Source: Pseudomonas sp. F(2018) (GTDB lineage Bacteria; Pseudomonadota; Gammaproteobacteria; Pseudomonadales; Pseudomonadaceae). Taken from it: a stretch of 64,000 nucleotides of DNA. Under the pieces are notes generated by a model, which made no database searches, was not told where the DNA came from, and saw only the letters and a list, made by a program, of their open reading frames with translations. The translations under genes and the position numbers were made by a program. Location: positions 496,001 through 560,000 of the forward strand of contig NZ_SCOM01000003.1 in the NCBI RefSeq assembly GCF_005508865.1, given 5' to 3'. Positions 1 through 8,820 of the stretch are shown here, in pieces (position 1 is the stretch's first letter; each line of letters opens with the position of its first letter).

Positions 1-1061
1 GTCAGCGAGCCCTGCCACATGGTGCTCACCCAGTTGAACACCTTCACCCCGGTGGGCACGGCGATCAGCATGGTGGCGTACATGAAGAACAGCTCGCCGG
101 TCAGCGGGATGCCGACGGTGAACATGTGGTGCGCCCAGACGATGAACGACAGGAAGGCGATCGAGGCAGTGGCGTAGACCATCGAGGTGTAGCCGAACAG
201 CGGCTTGCGCGCGAAGGCCGGGATGATCGAGCTGACAGCGCCGAAGGCCGGCAGGATCATGATGTACACCTCGGGGTGGCCGAAGAACCAGAACACGTGC
301 TGGAACAGCACCGGGTCGCCACCACCGGCCGCGCTGAAGAAGCTGGTGCCGAAGTGGATGTCCATCAGCATCATGGTCACCACCCCGGCCAGCACCGGCA
401 TCACCGCGATCAGCAGGAAGGCGGTGATCAGCCAGGTCCAGACGAACAGCGGCATCTTCATCAGGGTCATGCCCGGGGCGCGCAGGTTGAGGATGGTGGC
501 GATCACGTTGATCGCGCCCATGATCGAGCTGATGCCCATCAGGTGGATGGCGAAGATGAAGAAGGTCACCGACTCCGGCGCATAGGTGGTCGACAGCGGC
601 GCGTAGAAGGTCCAGCCGAAGTTGGGTCCGCCGCCCTCGGTGAACAGGGTGCTGACCAGCAGACCGAAGGCCGCCGGGAGCAACCAGAAGCTGAAGTTGT
701 TCATCCGCGGCAGGGCCATGTCCGGCGCGCCGACCATCAGCGGGATCATCCAGTTGGCCAGGCCGACGAAGGCCGGCATCACCGCGCCGAACACCATGAT
801 CAGGCCGTGCATGGTGGTCATCTGGTTGAAGAAGGCCGGCTCGACGATCTGCAGGCCGGGCTGGAACAGTTCGGCGCGGATCACCATGGCCATGGACCCG
901 CCGAGCAGGAACATGGCGAAGCTGAACCACAGGTACATCGAGCCGATGTCCTTGTGGTTGGTGGTGAGCACCCAGCGCATCAGGCCCTTGGCAGGGCCAT
1001 GGTGATGGTCATGTCCGGCATGACCGTGGCCAGCATGGCCCGGATCGATCACTGCACTCAT
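1..1061 (-). CDS. ctaD: Cytochrome c oxidase subunit I, aa3-type (partial, 3' end outside window)
   Basis: Catalytic subunit of the inner-membrane aa3 oxidase; it reduces O2 with electrons from cytochrome c and pumps protons. Only about 353 N-terminal residues are inside the window; the reading frame stays open to position 1. The ATG lies four bases after the coxB stop, so coxB-ctaD form an operon. The N-terminus is His-rich (HGHAGHDHHHG), followed by hydrophobic segments. Visible signature motifs are TTMHG, HPEVY near residue 262 (CuB histidine and cross-linked tyrosine) and the CuB histidine pair in WAHHM near residue 311. The same region is called coxA in P. aeruginosa. The identification is firm; nothing can be said about the missing C-terminal part. 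Confidence 0.96.
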   Translation of the reverse strand, partial: MSAVIDPGHAGHGHAGHDHHHGPAKGLMRWVLTTNHKDIGSMYLWFSFAMFLLGGSMAMVIRAELFQPGLQIVEPAFFNQMTTMHGLIMVFGAVMPAFVGLANWMIPLMVGAPDMALPRMNNFSFWLLPAAFGLLVSTLFTEGGGPNFGWTFYAPLSTTYAPESVTFFIFAIHLMGISSIMGAINVIATILNLRAPGMTLMKMPLFVWTWLITAFLLIAVMPVLAGVVTMMLMDIHFGTSFFSAAGGGDPVLFQHVFWFFGHPEVYIMILPAFGAVSSIIPAFARKPLFGYTSMVYATASIAFLSFIVWAHHMFTVGIPLTGELFFMYATMLIAVPTGVKVFNWVSTMWQGSL

Positions 1062-1065
1062 GTCC

Positions 1066-2190
1066 TTACTCCTGAGCCTGTTTGAACGCGAGGATGTCCT
1101 TCGGCGTGACCATGTCGTTCATGGCGTTGCCCCAGGCGTTGCGCTCGTAGGTGATGATGGCGGCGATGTCGACTTCCGACAGCTGCTTGCCGAACGCGGC
1201 CATGGCGGTGCCCGGCTTGCCCTGGACCACGATGTGGATGTGGTCGGCGACCGCGCCGGTGGCGATCTTCGAGCCCTTGAGCGCCGGGAACATCGGCGGC
1301 AGGCCCTCGCCGTTCGGCTGGTGGCAGGAGGCGCAGTTGGTCTGGTAGGCCTTCTCGCCACGGGCCATCAGCTCCTCGCGAGTCCACTCCTTGCTGGTCA
1401 GCTCCTTGATCTTGGCGGCTTCTTCCTTGCGCTCGGCCAGCCACTTGGCGAAGTCTTCCTTGCTCTTGGCCTCGACCACCACGGGCATGAAGCCGTGGTC
1501 CTTGCCGCACAGCTCGGTGCACTGGCCACGGTAGATGCCGGGCTCCTCGATGCGCGTCCAGGATTCGTTGACGAAGCCGGGGATGGCGTCCTTCTTCACG
1601 GCCAGGGCCGGCACCCACCAGGAATGGATCACGTCGGCGGCGGTGATCAGGAAACGCACCTTGGTGCCCACCGGCACCACCAGTGGCTGGTCGACCTCGA
1701 GCAGGTAGTGCTCGTCCTTCTCGGCCTTGTTGTAGATCTGGTCGGAAGGCGTGGCCAGGTTGCTGAAGAACTCGACGTCCTGGCCCAGGTACTTGTAGTG
1801 CCACTTCCACTGGTAACCGGTGACCTGGATGTCCAGCTCCGATTCGGAAGTGTCGTAGATGTCGATCAGGGTCTTGGTGGCCGGAACGGCCATCGCCACC
1901 AGGATGACGAAGGGCACGACGGTCCAGAGGATCTCAACCGTAGTGCTCTCGTGGAAGTGCGCCGGCTGCTGGCCGGTGGAGCGACGGTGGATCAGCATCG
2001 ACCAGAACATCACGCCGAAGACGACCACGCCGATCACGACGCAGATCCAGAAAATGATCATGTGCAGGTCGAAGACTGAACGACTGACCTCGGTGACACC
2101 CGGCAGCATATTCACTGCCCACTCGGCGTGTGCCGAGCTGAGTGTCAACCACAGCAGGAGGCCCATCCAGACTCGTGGATGTCGCATCAT
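1066..2190 (-). CDS. coxB: Cytochrome c oxidase subunit II with C-terminal cytochrome c domain
   Basis: Subunit II carries the CuA centre that takes electrons from cytochrome c and passes them to subunit I. The protein has 374 residues. It has a signal peptide (cleavage likely after AHA, about residue 22), two transmembrane helices, a cupredoxin domain with the CuA motif CTELCGKDHGFM near residue 223, and an extra C-terminal haem c domain with CASCH near residue 286. The fused cytochrome (caa3-like) is usual for Pseudomonas CoxB. The start at 2190 is chosen because GAGGGGAA lies just upstream and the signal peptide begins there; a longer open frame to 2313 lacks these. A second ATG follows directly at 2187. 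It is transcribed ahead of ctaD with a 4-base gap. Confidence 0.95.
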   Translation of the reverse strand: MMRHPRVWMGLLLWLTLSSAHAEWAVNMLPGVTEVSRSVFDLHMIIFWICVVIGVVVFGVMFWSMLIHRRSTGQQPAHFHESTTVEILWTVVPFVILVAMAVPATKTLIDIYDTSESELDIQVTGYQWKWHYKYLGQDVEFFSNLATPSDQIYNKAEKDEHYLLEVDQPLVVPVGTKVRFLITAADVIHSWWVPALAVKKDAIPGFVNESWTRIEEPGIYRGQCTELCGKDHGFMPVVVEAKSKEDFAKWLAERKEEAAKIKELTSKEWTREELMARGEKAYQTNCASCHQPNGEGLPPMFPALKGSKIATGAVADHIHIVVQGKPGTAMAAFGKQLSEVDIAAIITYERNAWGNAMNDMVTPKDILAFKQAQE

Positions 2191-2565
2191 TTGCGGGTTC
2201 CCCTCGTTGTTCTTGTTATCCCGCCGGCTAAGCCTGCGGCAAAGGGATCGACTGCCAAAACGGCTGGCTACTACTGTCGAAACCTCTCCGTGCCGAAGCC
2301 CGTCCGGTTCCATCAGGTAAACGCCTTGCGATTTCGAGTATAGCCAGCGACCGCGTCAGCACAACGCAGTCAGAAAAATAACGCCCCATTTCTGCGCCTG
2401 CCGTGCAGGCTTAGAGCGATGCGGGATGCGCCGCAGAGCGGCGCCTTGGATATAGCAACGCCGAATAAAAATTAAATAATTATGACAATCAGGTCTTAGC
2501 CGTCGCCCTTGGCCAGCTAACGTGAATTCTCGTTTGCTTGCCTCATGTCCCTGCCCGGAGCCGTC
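2191..2565. other. Intergenic region between divergent coxB and a hypothetical gene
   Basis: About 375 bases without a convincing gene. The region must hold the coxB promoter on the minus strand and the promoter of the plus-strand gene starting at 2566. The only strong compositional feature is an AT-rich tract at 2464-2487 (AATAAAAATTAAATAATTATGA), where a -10 region or upstream element could lie. Short open frames on both strands here have no ribosome-binding site or recognisable product and are treated as chance. Confidence 0.6.
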
Positions 2566-3207
2566 ATGAATACCCTCGCCCTGCGCGATCAGATCCAGCG
2601 CGCCCTTGTCCACGAAACCTCCACCGGTGATCTGGCCCGCCAACTCGATAGCCAGCTCGACCGCCTCCATCCGACCATCCAGCTACCCACCCGCGATGCC
2701 CGTGGCGTGCTCGAACGCTTCGTCGCCGCCTACGTGGAGCAGGTGCCGGACGTACTCGACGCCGCTAATGCCGTGGCCCGCGAGGCCGGCATTGAGGCGC
2801 AGGTGAAACCGGTGCTCAAGCTGGCCGAACAGTTCTTCCTCAGCCCGCCGAGCATCATGGAGGGTCACCAGGGCCTTGATGCCTTGCTGGACGAGGCCTA
2901 CCTGGCCCATCGCCTGGTCGAGGAAGTGAACGACCGCTACATCGCCCACCTGGGCCAGCCGCTGATCCCGCTGGATACCACGGTGGCCAACGTGATCGCC
3001 CATCAGCTGATCGGCGAGCCCTTCGCCAACCAGCTGGACGAAGCCGTGCACCATGCGGTGGAGGAGATGCTGGGCGAGCAGGTGTTCCAGCAGGACTCGG
3101 TGCAGGAATACCGCGCCCGCCTGAGCAATCCGCAGACGGTCGCGGCCTGGCAGAACTGGCCGTGCCTGTCGCGCCAGCTGGGCGTGGAGCTCGGCCTGCC
3201 GGCCTGA
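2566..3207 (+). CDS. Conserved hypothetical protein next to the cytochrome oxidase genes
   Basis: I do not recognise a domain in this 213-residue protein. It is soluble, with no signal peptide or transmembrane segment, Leu/Ala/Glu-rich and probably mostly helical. The ATG at 2566 is preceded by GGAG with a five-base gap; an in-frame ATG at 2545 would add seven residues without a better site. P. aeruginosa has a hypothetical gene (PA0104, from memory) beside coxB in this position, so it is probably a genus-conserved gene. A hairpin terminator follows. No function is proposed. Confidence 0.8.
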   Translation: MNTLALRDQIQRALVHETSTGDLARQLDSQLDRLHPTIQLPTRDARGVLERFVAAYVEQVPDVLDAANAVAREAGIEAQVKPVLKLAEQFFLSPPSIMEGHQGLDALLDEAYLAHRLVEEVNDRYIAHLGQPLIPLDTTVANVIAHQLIGEPFANQLDEAVHHAVEEMLGEQVFQQDSVQEYRARLSNPQTVAAWQNWPCLSRQLGVELGLPA

Positions 3208-3226
3208 GCAAGCCGCAGATACAACG

Positions 3227-3246
3227 AGGCCCGCGATTGCGGGCCT
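3227..3246. terminator. Hairpin between convergent genes (bidirectional terminator)
   Basis: Perfect 8-bp stem AGGCCCGC / GCGGGCCT with loop GATT, lying between the end of the plus-strand hypothetical gene and the end of the minus-strand carbonic anhydrase. It is followed by TGTCGTTT on the plus strand. The weak T-run makes it a moderate terminator, but its place between converging genes supports the call. Confidence 0.65.
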
Positions 3247-3253
3247 TGTCGTT

Positions 3254-3979
3254 TCACTGGGACTGGTAGCGCGCTCTGGGCGTGGCCATCGGCACCACCT
3301 CGCCGTCCAGCGGCAGGAAGCTCCCGCTCTCGGCGTCGTAGGCACGGATCGCGCTGGTCTCGATGTCGTAGACCCAGCCATGGATGAACAGCTGGCCGCT
3401 GGCCACGCGCGCCGCCACCGAGGGGTGGGTGCACAGGTGGTTGAGCTGGGCCACCACGTTCTCCTCGGTGAGGATGCTCAGGGTGTCGTGGCCTTCGCAG
3501 CCGCAGTTGGCCTCGACCACCTTGAGCGCGACCTCGCTGTGGCGCAGCCAGGCCTTCACCGTCGGCATGCTTTCCAGGGTCTCGGGGGCCAGTACCGCCT
3601 TCATCGCGCCACAGTCGGAGTGGCCGCAGATGATGATGTGCTGCACGCCCAGGGCCAGCACCGCGTATTCGATGGCGGTGGAAACGCCACCCATCATCTG
3701 CCCGTAGGCCGGCACCACGTTGCCGACGTTGCGGGTGACGAACAGGTCGCCGGGCGCGCTCTGGGTGATCAGCTCGGGGACGATGCGCGAGTCGGCGCAG
3801 GTGATGAACATGGCGCGCGGGTTCTGCGCGCTGGCCAGCGCCTTGAACAGCTCTTCCTGTTGCGGGAAGACCTCGTTGCGGAAGCGCTTGAAGCCGCCGA
3901 CGATGGCGTTCAGCGCCTCATCGGCGCTCTCCGGCGCGGTACGCGCCTGCAGGGGAATGGCGTTGTGCTTGTAGGGCAT
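3254..3979 (-). CDS. Beta-class carbonic anhydrase
   Basis: Zinc enzyme interconverting CO2 and bicarbonate in the cytoplasm. In 241 residues it shows the beta-class zinc ligands: C61 in CADSR (with the Asp63/Arg65 dyad) and H120 and C123 in GHSDCG. Residues 25-60 hold the usual helical arm. The length fits the family (about 200-240). GAGGTGA precedes the ATG at 3979. It lies in the same neighbourhood as the CA gene near coxB in P. aeruginosa (PA0102 by memory); the sulphate transporter gene I expected beside it there is not present here. Its role near respiratory genes may be pH or bicarbonate supply, which is inference. Confidence 0.93.
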   Translation of the reverse strand: MPYKHNAIPLQARTAPESADEALNAIVGGFKRFRNEVFPQQEELFKALASAQNPRAMFITCADSRIVPELITQSAPGDLFVTRNVGNVVPAYGQMMGGVSTAIEYAVLALGVQHIIICGHSDCGAMKAVLAPETLESMPTVKAWLRHSEVALKVVEANCGCEGHDTLSILTEENVVAQLNHLCTHPSVAARVASGQLFIHGWVYDIETSAIRAYDAESGSFLPLDGEVVPMATPRARYQSQ

Positions 3980-4076
3980 GGCGTCTCACCTCGTGCTGGA
4001 CCGTCGCGCTTGCGCGCGGTGCGGATTATCGACCTGGCATGCGGACAGTTGCCAGCCCCGGTGAGTCACAATTCGT

Positions 4077-5138
4077 TTACAGCAACACCAGCTGCCGGCC
4101 GGGTGGGGCGAACTGGCCGCAATCGAGGTTGAAACCATCGCGGTGGGCCAGGCCGAGGCGTTTGCGCGCCAGGCTGAAGCGCTGCGACAGCAGATCGGCG
4201 AAGGCGCCCTCGCCGCGCATGCGGGTGCCGAAGCGGCTGTCGTAGTTCTTGCCGCCGCGGGACTGGCGGATCAGGCTCATCACATGCTCGGCGCGCTCGG
4301 GGAAGTGGCTGCGCAGCCACTCCTCGAACAGCTCGGCGATCTCCAGTGGCAGGCGCAGCAGCACGTAGCCGGCGGAACGGGCACCGGCGTCGCGGGCGGC
4401 CTCGAGAATCCGCTCCAGCTCCATGTCATTGATCATCGGAATGATCGGCGCCACCAGCGCGGTCACCGGCACCCCGGCCTGGTGCAGGCTGCGCATGGCC
4501 CGCAGGCGCGCACCGGGCGAGGCGGTGCGCGGCTCCATGATGCGCTTCAGCTCGTCGTCCAGGGTGGTCAGGCTGAACGCCACGCTGACCAGGTTGCGAC
4601 TGGCCAGCTCCTGCAGCAGGTCGAGATCACGCAGGATCAGCGAGCTCTTGGTGATGATGTGCAGCGGATGGCGAAAGCGCAGCAGGATCTCCAGGGCCTG
4701 GCGGGTCAGGCGCTGCTCGCGCTCGATCGGCTGGTATGCATCGGTGTTGATGCCCAGGGCGATTGGCTGCGGCACGTAGCCGGGTTTGCTCAGCTCTTCT
4801 TCCAGGCGCTCGGCCAGGTTGGTCTTGGCGATCAGCCGGGTCTCGAAGTCGATGCCCGGCGACATGTCCCAATAGGCGTGGCTGGGCCGGGCGAAACAAT
4901 AGATGCAGCCATGCTCGCAACCACGATAGGGATTCACCGAGCGGTCGAAGCCGACGTCCGGCGACTGGTTGCGGGTAATCACCGTCTTGGCCCGTTCCGC
5001 GCGCACCTCGGTGGCGCGGCAGGGTGGCGTCTCCTCCTGGAACCAGCCGTCATCCTCGACCTCGCTGCGGGTCGGGGCGAAGCGGTTGTGCGGGTTGCTG
5101 GCGGTGCCGCGACCACGGGGCGGCAAGGTGGCGGACAT
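4077..5138 (-). CDS. PA0069-family radical SAM protein (SplB-like), SOS-box controlled
   Basis: The 353-residue protein has the radical SAM cluster motif C74-x3-C78-x2-C81 (CEHGCIYC), preceded by the NPYRGCEH context typical of spore-photoproduct-lyase-like members. It should bind a 4Fe-4S cluster and cleave S-adenosylmethionine. Start ATG at 5138 has GGAG five bases upstream. A near-perfect LexA operator lies 18 bases before the start codon, so expression is very probably DNA-damage induced. I recall that P. aeruginosa PA0069 is in the LexA regulon. The substrate is unknown; a DNA-repair role is inferred from the regulation and from distant similarity to photoproduct lyase. Confidence 0.88.
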   Translation of the reverse strand: MSATLPPRGRGTASNPHNRFAPTRSEVEDDGWFQEETPPCRATEVRAERAKTVITRNQSPDVGFDRSVNPYRGCEHGCIYCFARPSHAYWDMSPGIDFETRLIAKTNLAERLEEELSKPGYVPQPIALGINTDAYQPIEREQRLTRQALEILLRFRHPLHIITKSSLILRDLDLLQELASRNLVSVAFSLTTLDDELKRIMEPRTASPGARLRAMRSLHQAGVPVTALVAPIIPMINDMELERILEAARDAGARSAGYVLLRLPLEIAELFEEWLRSHFPERAEHVMSLIRQSRGGKNYDSRFGTRMRGEGAFADLLSQRFSLARKRLGLAHRDGFNLDCGQFAPPGRQLVLL

Positions 5139-5156
5139 GGGTAGCGCTCCGAAATA

Positions 5157-5172
5157 CTGTATGCATAAACAG
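5157..5172 (-). promoter_or_regulatory. LexA (SOS) box upstream of the radical SAM gene
   Basis: CTGTATGCATAAACAG reads CTG-N10-CAG with the CTGT...ACAG ends of the gammaproteobacterial LexA consensus and an AT-rich centre. Flanking bases extend the dyad (TACTGT...ACAGTA). It sits between the stop of the upstream secreted protein gene and the start at 5138, where bound LexA would cover the promoter. Confidence 0.85.
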
Positions 5173-5204
5173 TATTCTGATTCGCCCCCACACGCCAGCG
5201 CCGA

Positions 5205-5693
5205 CTACTCTTCCTCGACCGGCGGCGGCGTGAACGGCTCGATCACATACTCGCGACCGTGGCGGCGGCAGTCCTCGAGGGTGCCCTCGGCGTTGCGCCG
5301 GGTGACCAGGAAGGTGCTGCCACGCGAATCCTCGGCGTCGATCACGCCGGTCTGCAGGTCAACGCCATCGCTCACTACCGCCGAGAGAAAACCATCGGCC
5401 CAGTCCTTCTCGCCATGCCAGCGCAGGATCATCTGTCCCTCGCGCCAGTGCACCGAGACGAACTCCAGTCCCTCGGCCCAGCGATAGCCCAGCAGGCAGA
5501 AATGGTTGGTGGCGGCATTCGCCTGCTGATGCGTCAGCAAGAGACGCAGCTCCGCCTCGGGGTGACAGTAGCGGGCCTCGCTGGCCGGATCGAAACGCGC
5601 ATTCATGCCGGCGTAGATCGAGGGGCCGAATTCTTCGGTACCAGCAAATGAGCTGCTCGCCAGCAAGGCGAGCGCGAGGAGGCAGTTCTTCAT
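5205..5693 (-). CDS. Secreted hypothetical protein
   Basis: A 162-residue protein with a short signal peptide (MKNCLLALALLASSSFAG, cleavage around residue 18) and a polar mature part ending in an acidic VEEE tail. The mature part has a few cysteines (YCHPE, FCLLG, DCRRHG) that could form disulfides in the periplasm. I recognise no domain. The start at 5693 is chosen for the signal peptide; the longer open frame upstream is the shadow of the yheV region. In P. aeruginosa a hypothetical gene (PA0068) sits at this place beside prlC and the radical SAM gene. Confidence 0.72.
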   Translation of the reverse strand: MKNCLLALALLASSSFAGTEEFGPSIYAGMNARFDPASEARYCHPEAELRLLLTHQQANAATNHFCLLGYRWAEGLEFVSVHWREGQMILRWHGEKDWADGFLSAVVSDGVDLQTGVIDAEDSRGSTFLVTRRNAEGTLEDCRRHGREYVIEPFTPPPVEEE

Positions 5694-5758
5694 TGACGTC
5701 CCTGTCGATGACGATGGCGTGAAGCGGCGGCAGGCGAACGACGCGCCGCGCCTTGGCC

Positions 5759-6022
5759 CTACTCGGGTTTCTTCAGCTTGGGATTGGGGAAGAACTGCAC
5801 CGTCTGCCCCTTGCTCGCCGCCGGCTTGGGCGCAACCTGGTTGACCCGGGTGCCGACTTCCTTGGGCACCGACTGGCCCTGGGCGTTGAGGGTGTCGGCG
5901 TAGCCGCAGGCCACGCACTCCCGGTGCGGCGTGCCGTCCTCGTCCCACATCTTGATGGTGTCCATCGCGCTGCACGCCGGGCACACGGCGCCGGCGATAA
6001 AGCGCTTCTTCGGCTCGCTCAT
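5759..6022 (-). CDS. yheV: YheV-family zinc-ribbon protein
   Basis: Small 87-residue protein of the YheV family (DUF2387), a putative metal-binding protein without assigned function. Two Cys pairs, C14-x2-C17 and C36-x2-C39, form a zinc ribbon; the C-terminal half is basic, Pro/Lys-rich and probably disordered. Its ATG overlaps the prlC stop codon by one base, so it is translated from the prlC message. yheV downstream of prlC is a common gammaproteobacterial arrangement, suggesting a functional link with peptide turnover, but none is known to me. Confidence 0.85.
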   Translation of the reverse strand: MSEPKKRFIAGAVCPACSAMDTIKMWDEDGTPHRECVACGYADTLNAQGQSVPKEVGTRVNQVAPKPAASKGQTVQFFPNPKLKKPE

Positions 6023-8070
6023 CACGCCGCCTCCTGGCTCAGGCCGAGGTGGCGCAGCAGGGCGTCGATGCTCGGTTCGCGGCCGCGGAAGTCGACGAAC
6101 AGCACCATCGGCGCCTGCGAGCCGCCACGGGCCAGGATCGCCTCGCGGAAGGCGCGGCCGGTGGCCGGGTTGAGCACGCCGTCTTCCTCGAACTTGGAGA
6201 AGGCGTCGGCGGACAGCACTTCGGCCCACTTGTAGCTGTAGTAACCGGCCGCGTAACCGCCGGCGAAGATGTGCGCGAAGCTGTTGGCAAAGCGGTTGAA
6301 GACCGGCGGACGCACCACCGCCACCTCGTCGCGGATGCCTTCCAGCACCTGCAGCACGCTACGGCCGTCGCCGTGGGTGGCGTGCAGTTCGAAGTCGAAC
6401 AGGCTGAACTCCAGCTGGCGCACCATCATCAGGCCGGACTGGAAGTTCTTCGCCGCCAGCATCTTGTCCAGCAGCGCCTGGGGCAGCGCTTCGCCGGACT
6501 CGTAATGGCCGGAGATCAGCGCCAGGCCCTCGGGCTCCCAGCACCAGTTCTCCATGAACTGGCTCGGCAGCTCCACCGCATCCCAGGCCACGCCGTTGAT
6601 GCCGGAGGCGCCGGCGTGCTCGACGCGGGTCAGCAGGTGGTGCAGGCCATGACCGAACTCGTGGAACAGGGTGGTGACTTCGTCGTGGGTCAGCAGCGCC
6701 GGCTTGCCGCCGACCGCCGGGGTGAAGTTGCACACCAGGTTGGCCACCGGGCTGATCAGCTCACCCTGGGCCGAGCGGCGCTTGTCGCGGGCACCGTCCA
6801 TCCAGGCGCCGCCGCGCTTGTTGGCGCGGGCGTAGAGGTCGAAGAAGAAGCGGCCAACGTGCTGGCCGTTCTCGCGGATCTCGAACAGGCGCACGTCCGG
6901 GTGCCAGGTGTCGAAGTCCTTGAGCTCATTGATCTCGATGCCGTAGAGCTTCTGCACGATGGCGAACAGGCCGGTCAGCACCTTGTCGATCGGGAACCAG
7001 GCGCGCACTTCCTCCTGGGAGATGCTGTAGCGCTGCTGGCGCAGCTTCTCGCTGAAGTAGCCGACGTCCCAGCTCGCCAGATCCTGCACGCCTTGCTCGG
7101 CGGCGAAGGCCTTGAGCTCTTCCAGGTCCTGGGCGGCGAACGGCTTGCTGCGCACGGCCAGGTCACGCAGGAAGTGCAGCACCTGCTCGGTGGACTCGGC
7201 CATCTTGCTGGCCAGGCTCAGCTCGCTGTAATGGGCGAAGCCGAGCAGGCGCGCCAGCTCCTGGCGCAGGTCGAGCAATTGTTCCATCACCGGGCCGTTG
7301 TCGTTCTGCCCGGCGTTCGGGCCCTGGTCGGAGGCGCGGGTGCAGTAGGCGGTGTACACCTCTTCGCGCAGGGCGCGATCGTCGGCGTAGGTCATCACCG
7401 CGTAATAGCTGGGGAATTCCAGGGTGATCAGCCAGCCGTCCAGCTCCTTGGCCTGGGCGGCTTGGGCCATCTGCGCCTTGGCCGAGTCGGTGAGGCCGGC
7501 AAGCAGGGACTCGTCGGTGATGTGCTTGGTCCAGGCCTGGGTGGCGTCGAGCAGCTGGTTGGAGAACTTGCTGGCCAGCTCGGAAAGCTTCATCTGGATC
7601 TCGCCGTAGCGCTTCTGCTGCTCGGCTGGCAGGTCGATGCCGCTCAGGCGGAAGTCGCGCAGGGCGTGTTCGAGGATGGTCTTCTGCGCCACGTCGAAGC
7701 CTTCTGCCGCCGGGCTCTTGGCCAGGGCGTCGTAGGCCTCGAACAGCGGCTTGTTCTGGCCCATCTCGGTCCAGTACTCGGACAGCTTGGGCAGGCAGGC
7801 CTCATACGCATTGCGCAGCTCGGCGTTGTTGCACACCGCATTGAGGTGGCTGACCGGGCTCCAGGCGCGCCCCAGGCGGGCGTTGAGCTCGTCCAGCGCC
7901 AGCACCAGGCCGTCCCAGCTCGGGTTGGCCTGCTGGGTCTTGAGCAGCTCGGCAATGGCCGCGCGGCTGTCGGCGAGGATCTGGTCGACGGCCGGCTCGA
8001 CATGCTCGGGCTTGATCAGCGAGTAGGGCGGCAGGTCGAAGTCTTGCAGCAGGGGATTGGCAGCGGTCAC
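6022..8070 (-). CDS. prlC: Oligopeptidase A (M3 metallopeptidase)
   Basis: Cytoplasmic zinc endopeptidase that degrades short peptides, including cleaved signal peptides and products of ATP-dependent proteases. The 682-residue length matches E. coli PrlC (680). The M3 zinc motif HEFGHG lies near residue 469 (HExxH) with the usual following helix. A GTG start at 8070 is preferred: AAAGGTG lies about eight bases upstream and the protein then begins TAANPLLQ like its relatives, whereas the open frame to 8172 adds an atypical basic N-terminus. It is divergent from the gamma-carbonic anhydrase gene and co-transcribed with yheV. Confidence 0.95.
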   Translation of the reverse strand: MTAANPLLQDFDLPPYSLIKPEHVEPAVDQILADSRAAIAELLKTQQANPSWDGLVLALDELNARLGRAWSPVSHLNAVCNNAELRNAYEACLPKLSEYWTEMGQNKPLFEAYDALAKSPAAEGFDVAQKTILEHALRDFRLSGIDLPAEQQKRYGEIQMKLSELASKFSNQLLDATQAWTKHITDESLLAGLTDSAKAQMAQAAQAKELDGWLITLEFPSYYAVMTYADDRALREEVYTAYCTRASDQGPNAGQNDNGPVMEQLLDLRQELARLLGFAHYSELSLASKMAESTEQVLHFLRDLAVRSKPFAAQDLEELKAFAAEQGVQDLASWDVGYFSEKLRQQRYSISQEEVRAWFPIDKVLTGLFAIVQKLYGIEINELKDFDTWHPDVRLFEIRENGQHVGRFFFDLYARANKRGGAWMDGARDKRRSAQGELISPVANLVCNFTPAVGGKPALLTHDEVTTLFHEFGHGLHHLLTRVEHAGASGINGVAWDAVELPSQFMENWCWEPEGLALISGHYESGEALPQALLDKMLAAKNFQSGLMMVRQLEFSLFDFELHATHGDGRSVLQVLEGIRDEVAVVRPPVFNRFANSFAHIFAGGYAAGYYSYKWAEVLSADAFSKFEEDGVLNPATGRAFREAILARGGSQAPMVLFVDFRGREPSIDALLRHLGLSQEAA

Positions 8071-8194
8071 GGCGAGGCACCTTTGATTGTGCGAATGCAG
8101 ATACAGGTTATGGGGTCGCGAGCGACCTTTAACAACCGGAATGCGCCGAATGTTAATTACAATCGGCGGCAACCGCAGCCTGAAGGAGACTATC

Positions 8195-8737
8195 GTGGCG
8201 ATTCGAACTTACCAGGACACCGCCCCGCAGCTGGGCCCGCGTGCCTTCGTCGACGCCTCGGCCGTGGTGATCGGCGACGTGGTGCTCGGCGAGGACGCCT
8301 CGGTGTGGCCGATGGCCGTGGTGCGCGGCGATATGCACCGGATCAGGATCGGCGCGCGCACCAGCGTGCAGGACGGCAGCGTGCTGCACATCACCCACGC
8401 CGGGCCGTTCAACCCGGACGGCTACCCGCTGCTGATCGGCGACGAGGTGACCATCGGCCACAACGTCACCCTGCACGGCTGCACCCTGGGCAACCGCATC
8501 CTGGTCGGCATGGGTAGCATCGTGATGGACGGCGCGGTGGTCGAGGACGAGGTGGTGATCGGTGCCGGCTCCCTGGTGCCGCCGGGCAAGGTGCTGCAGA
8601 GCGGCTACCTGTACGTCGGCAGCCCGGTGAAGCAGGCCCGCGCCCTTACCGACAAGGAACGCGCGTTCTTCGCCTACAGCGCGGCCAACTACGTGAAGCT
8701 CAAGGACGTGCACCTGGCCGAGGGCTACGACCGGTGA
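8195..8737 (+). CDS. Gamma-carbonic anhydrase family protein (left-handed beta-helix)
   Basis: The 180-residue protein is built of hexapeptide repeats (for example VIGDVVLGEDASVWPMAVVR), the left-handed beta-helix of the gamma-carbonic anhydrase / YrdA family. The three zinc-binding histidines are visible in HITH and GHNVTLHGC. GTG start at 8195 with AAGGAG at 8183-8188; the upstream in-frame ATG lacks a site. Bacterial YrdA-like members bind zinc but their anhydrase activity is often unproven, so the reaction is uncertain. It lies divergently from prlC, as in P. aeruginosa (PA0066/PA0067). Confidence 0.9.
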   Translation: MAIRTYQDTAPQLGPRAFVDASAVVIGDVVLGEDASVWPMAVVRGDMHRIRIGARTSVQDGSVLHITHAGPFNPDGYPLLIGDEVTIGHNVTLHGCTLGNRILVGMGSIVMDGAVVEDEVVIGAGSLVPPGKVLQSGYLYVGSPVKQARALTDKERAFFAYSAANYVKLKDVHLAEGYDR

Positions 8738-8820
8738 ACGGCTTCACGCCCTCCGCCTAGCACACTGGGCGCGGATGGACCCTGCGCCTACTCTGGACGC
8801 CCTCGAAAAGGATTTTGCCG

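Noticed and set aside
126..1085. Plus-strand open frame of 319 codons
   Set aside because: It is antisense to ctaD, with Gln/His/Arg-rich low-complexity translation and no ribosome-binding site.
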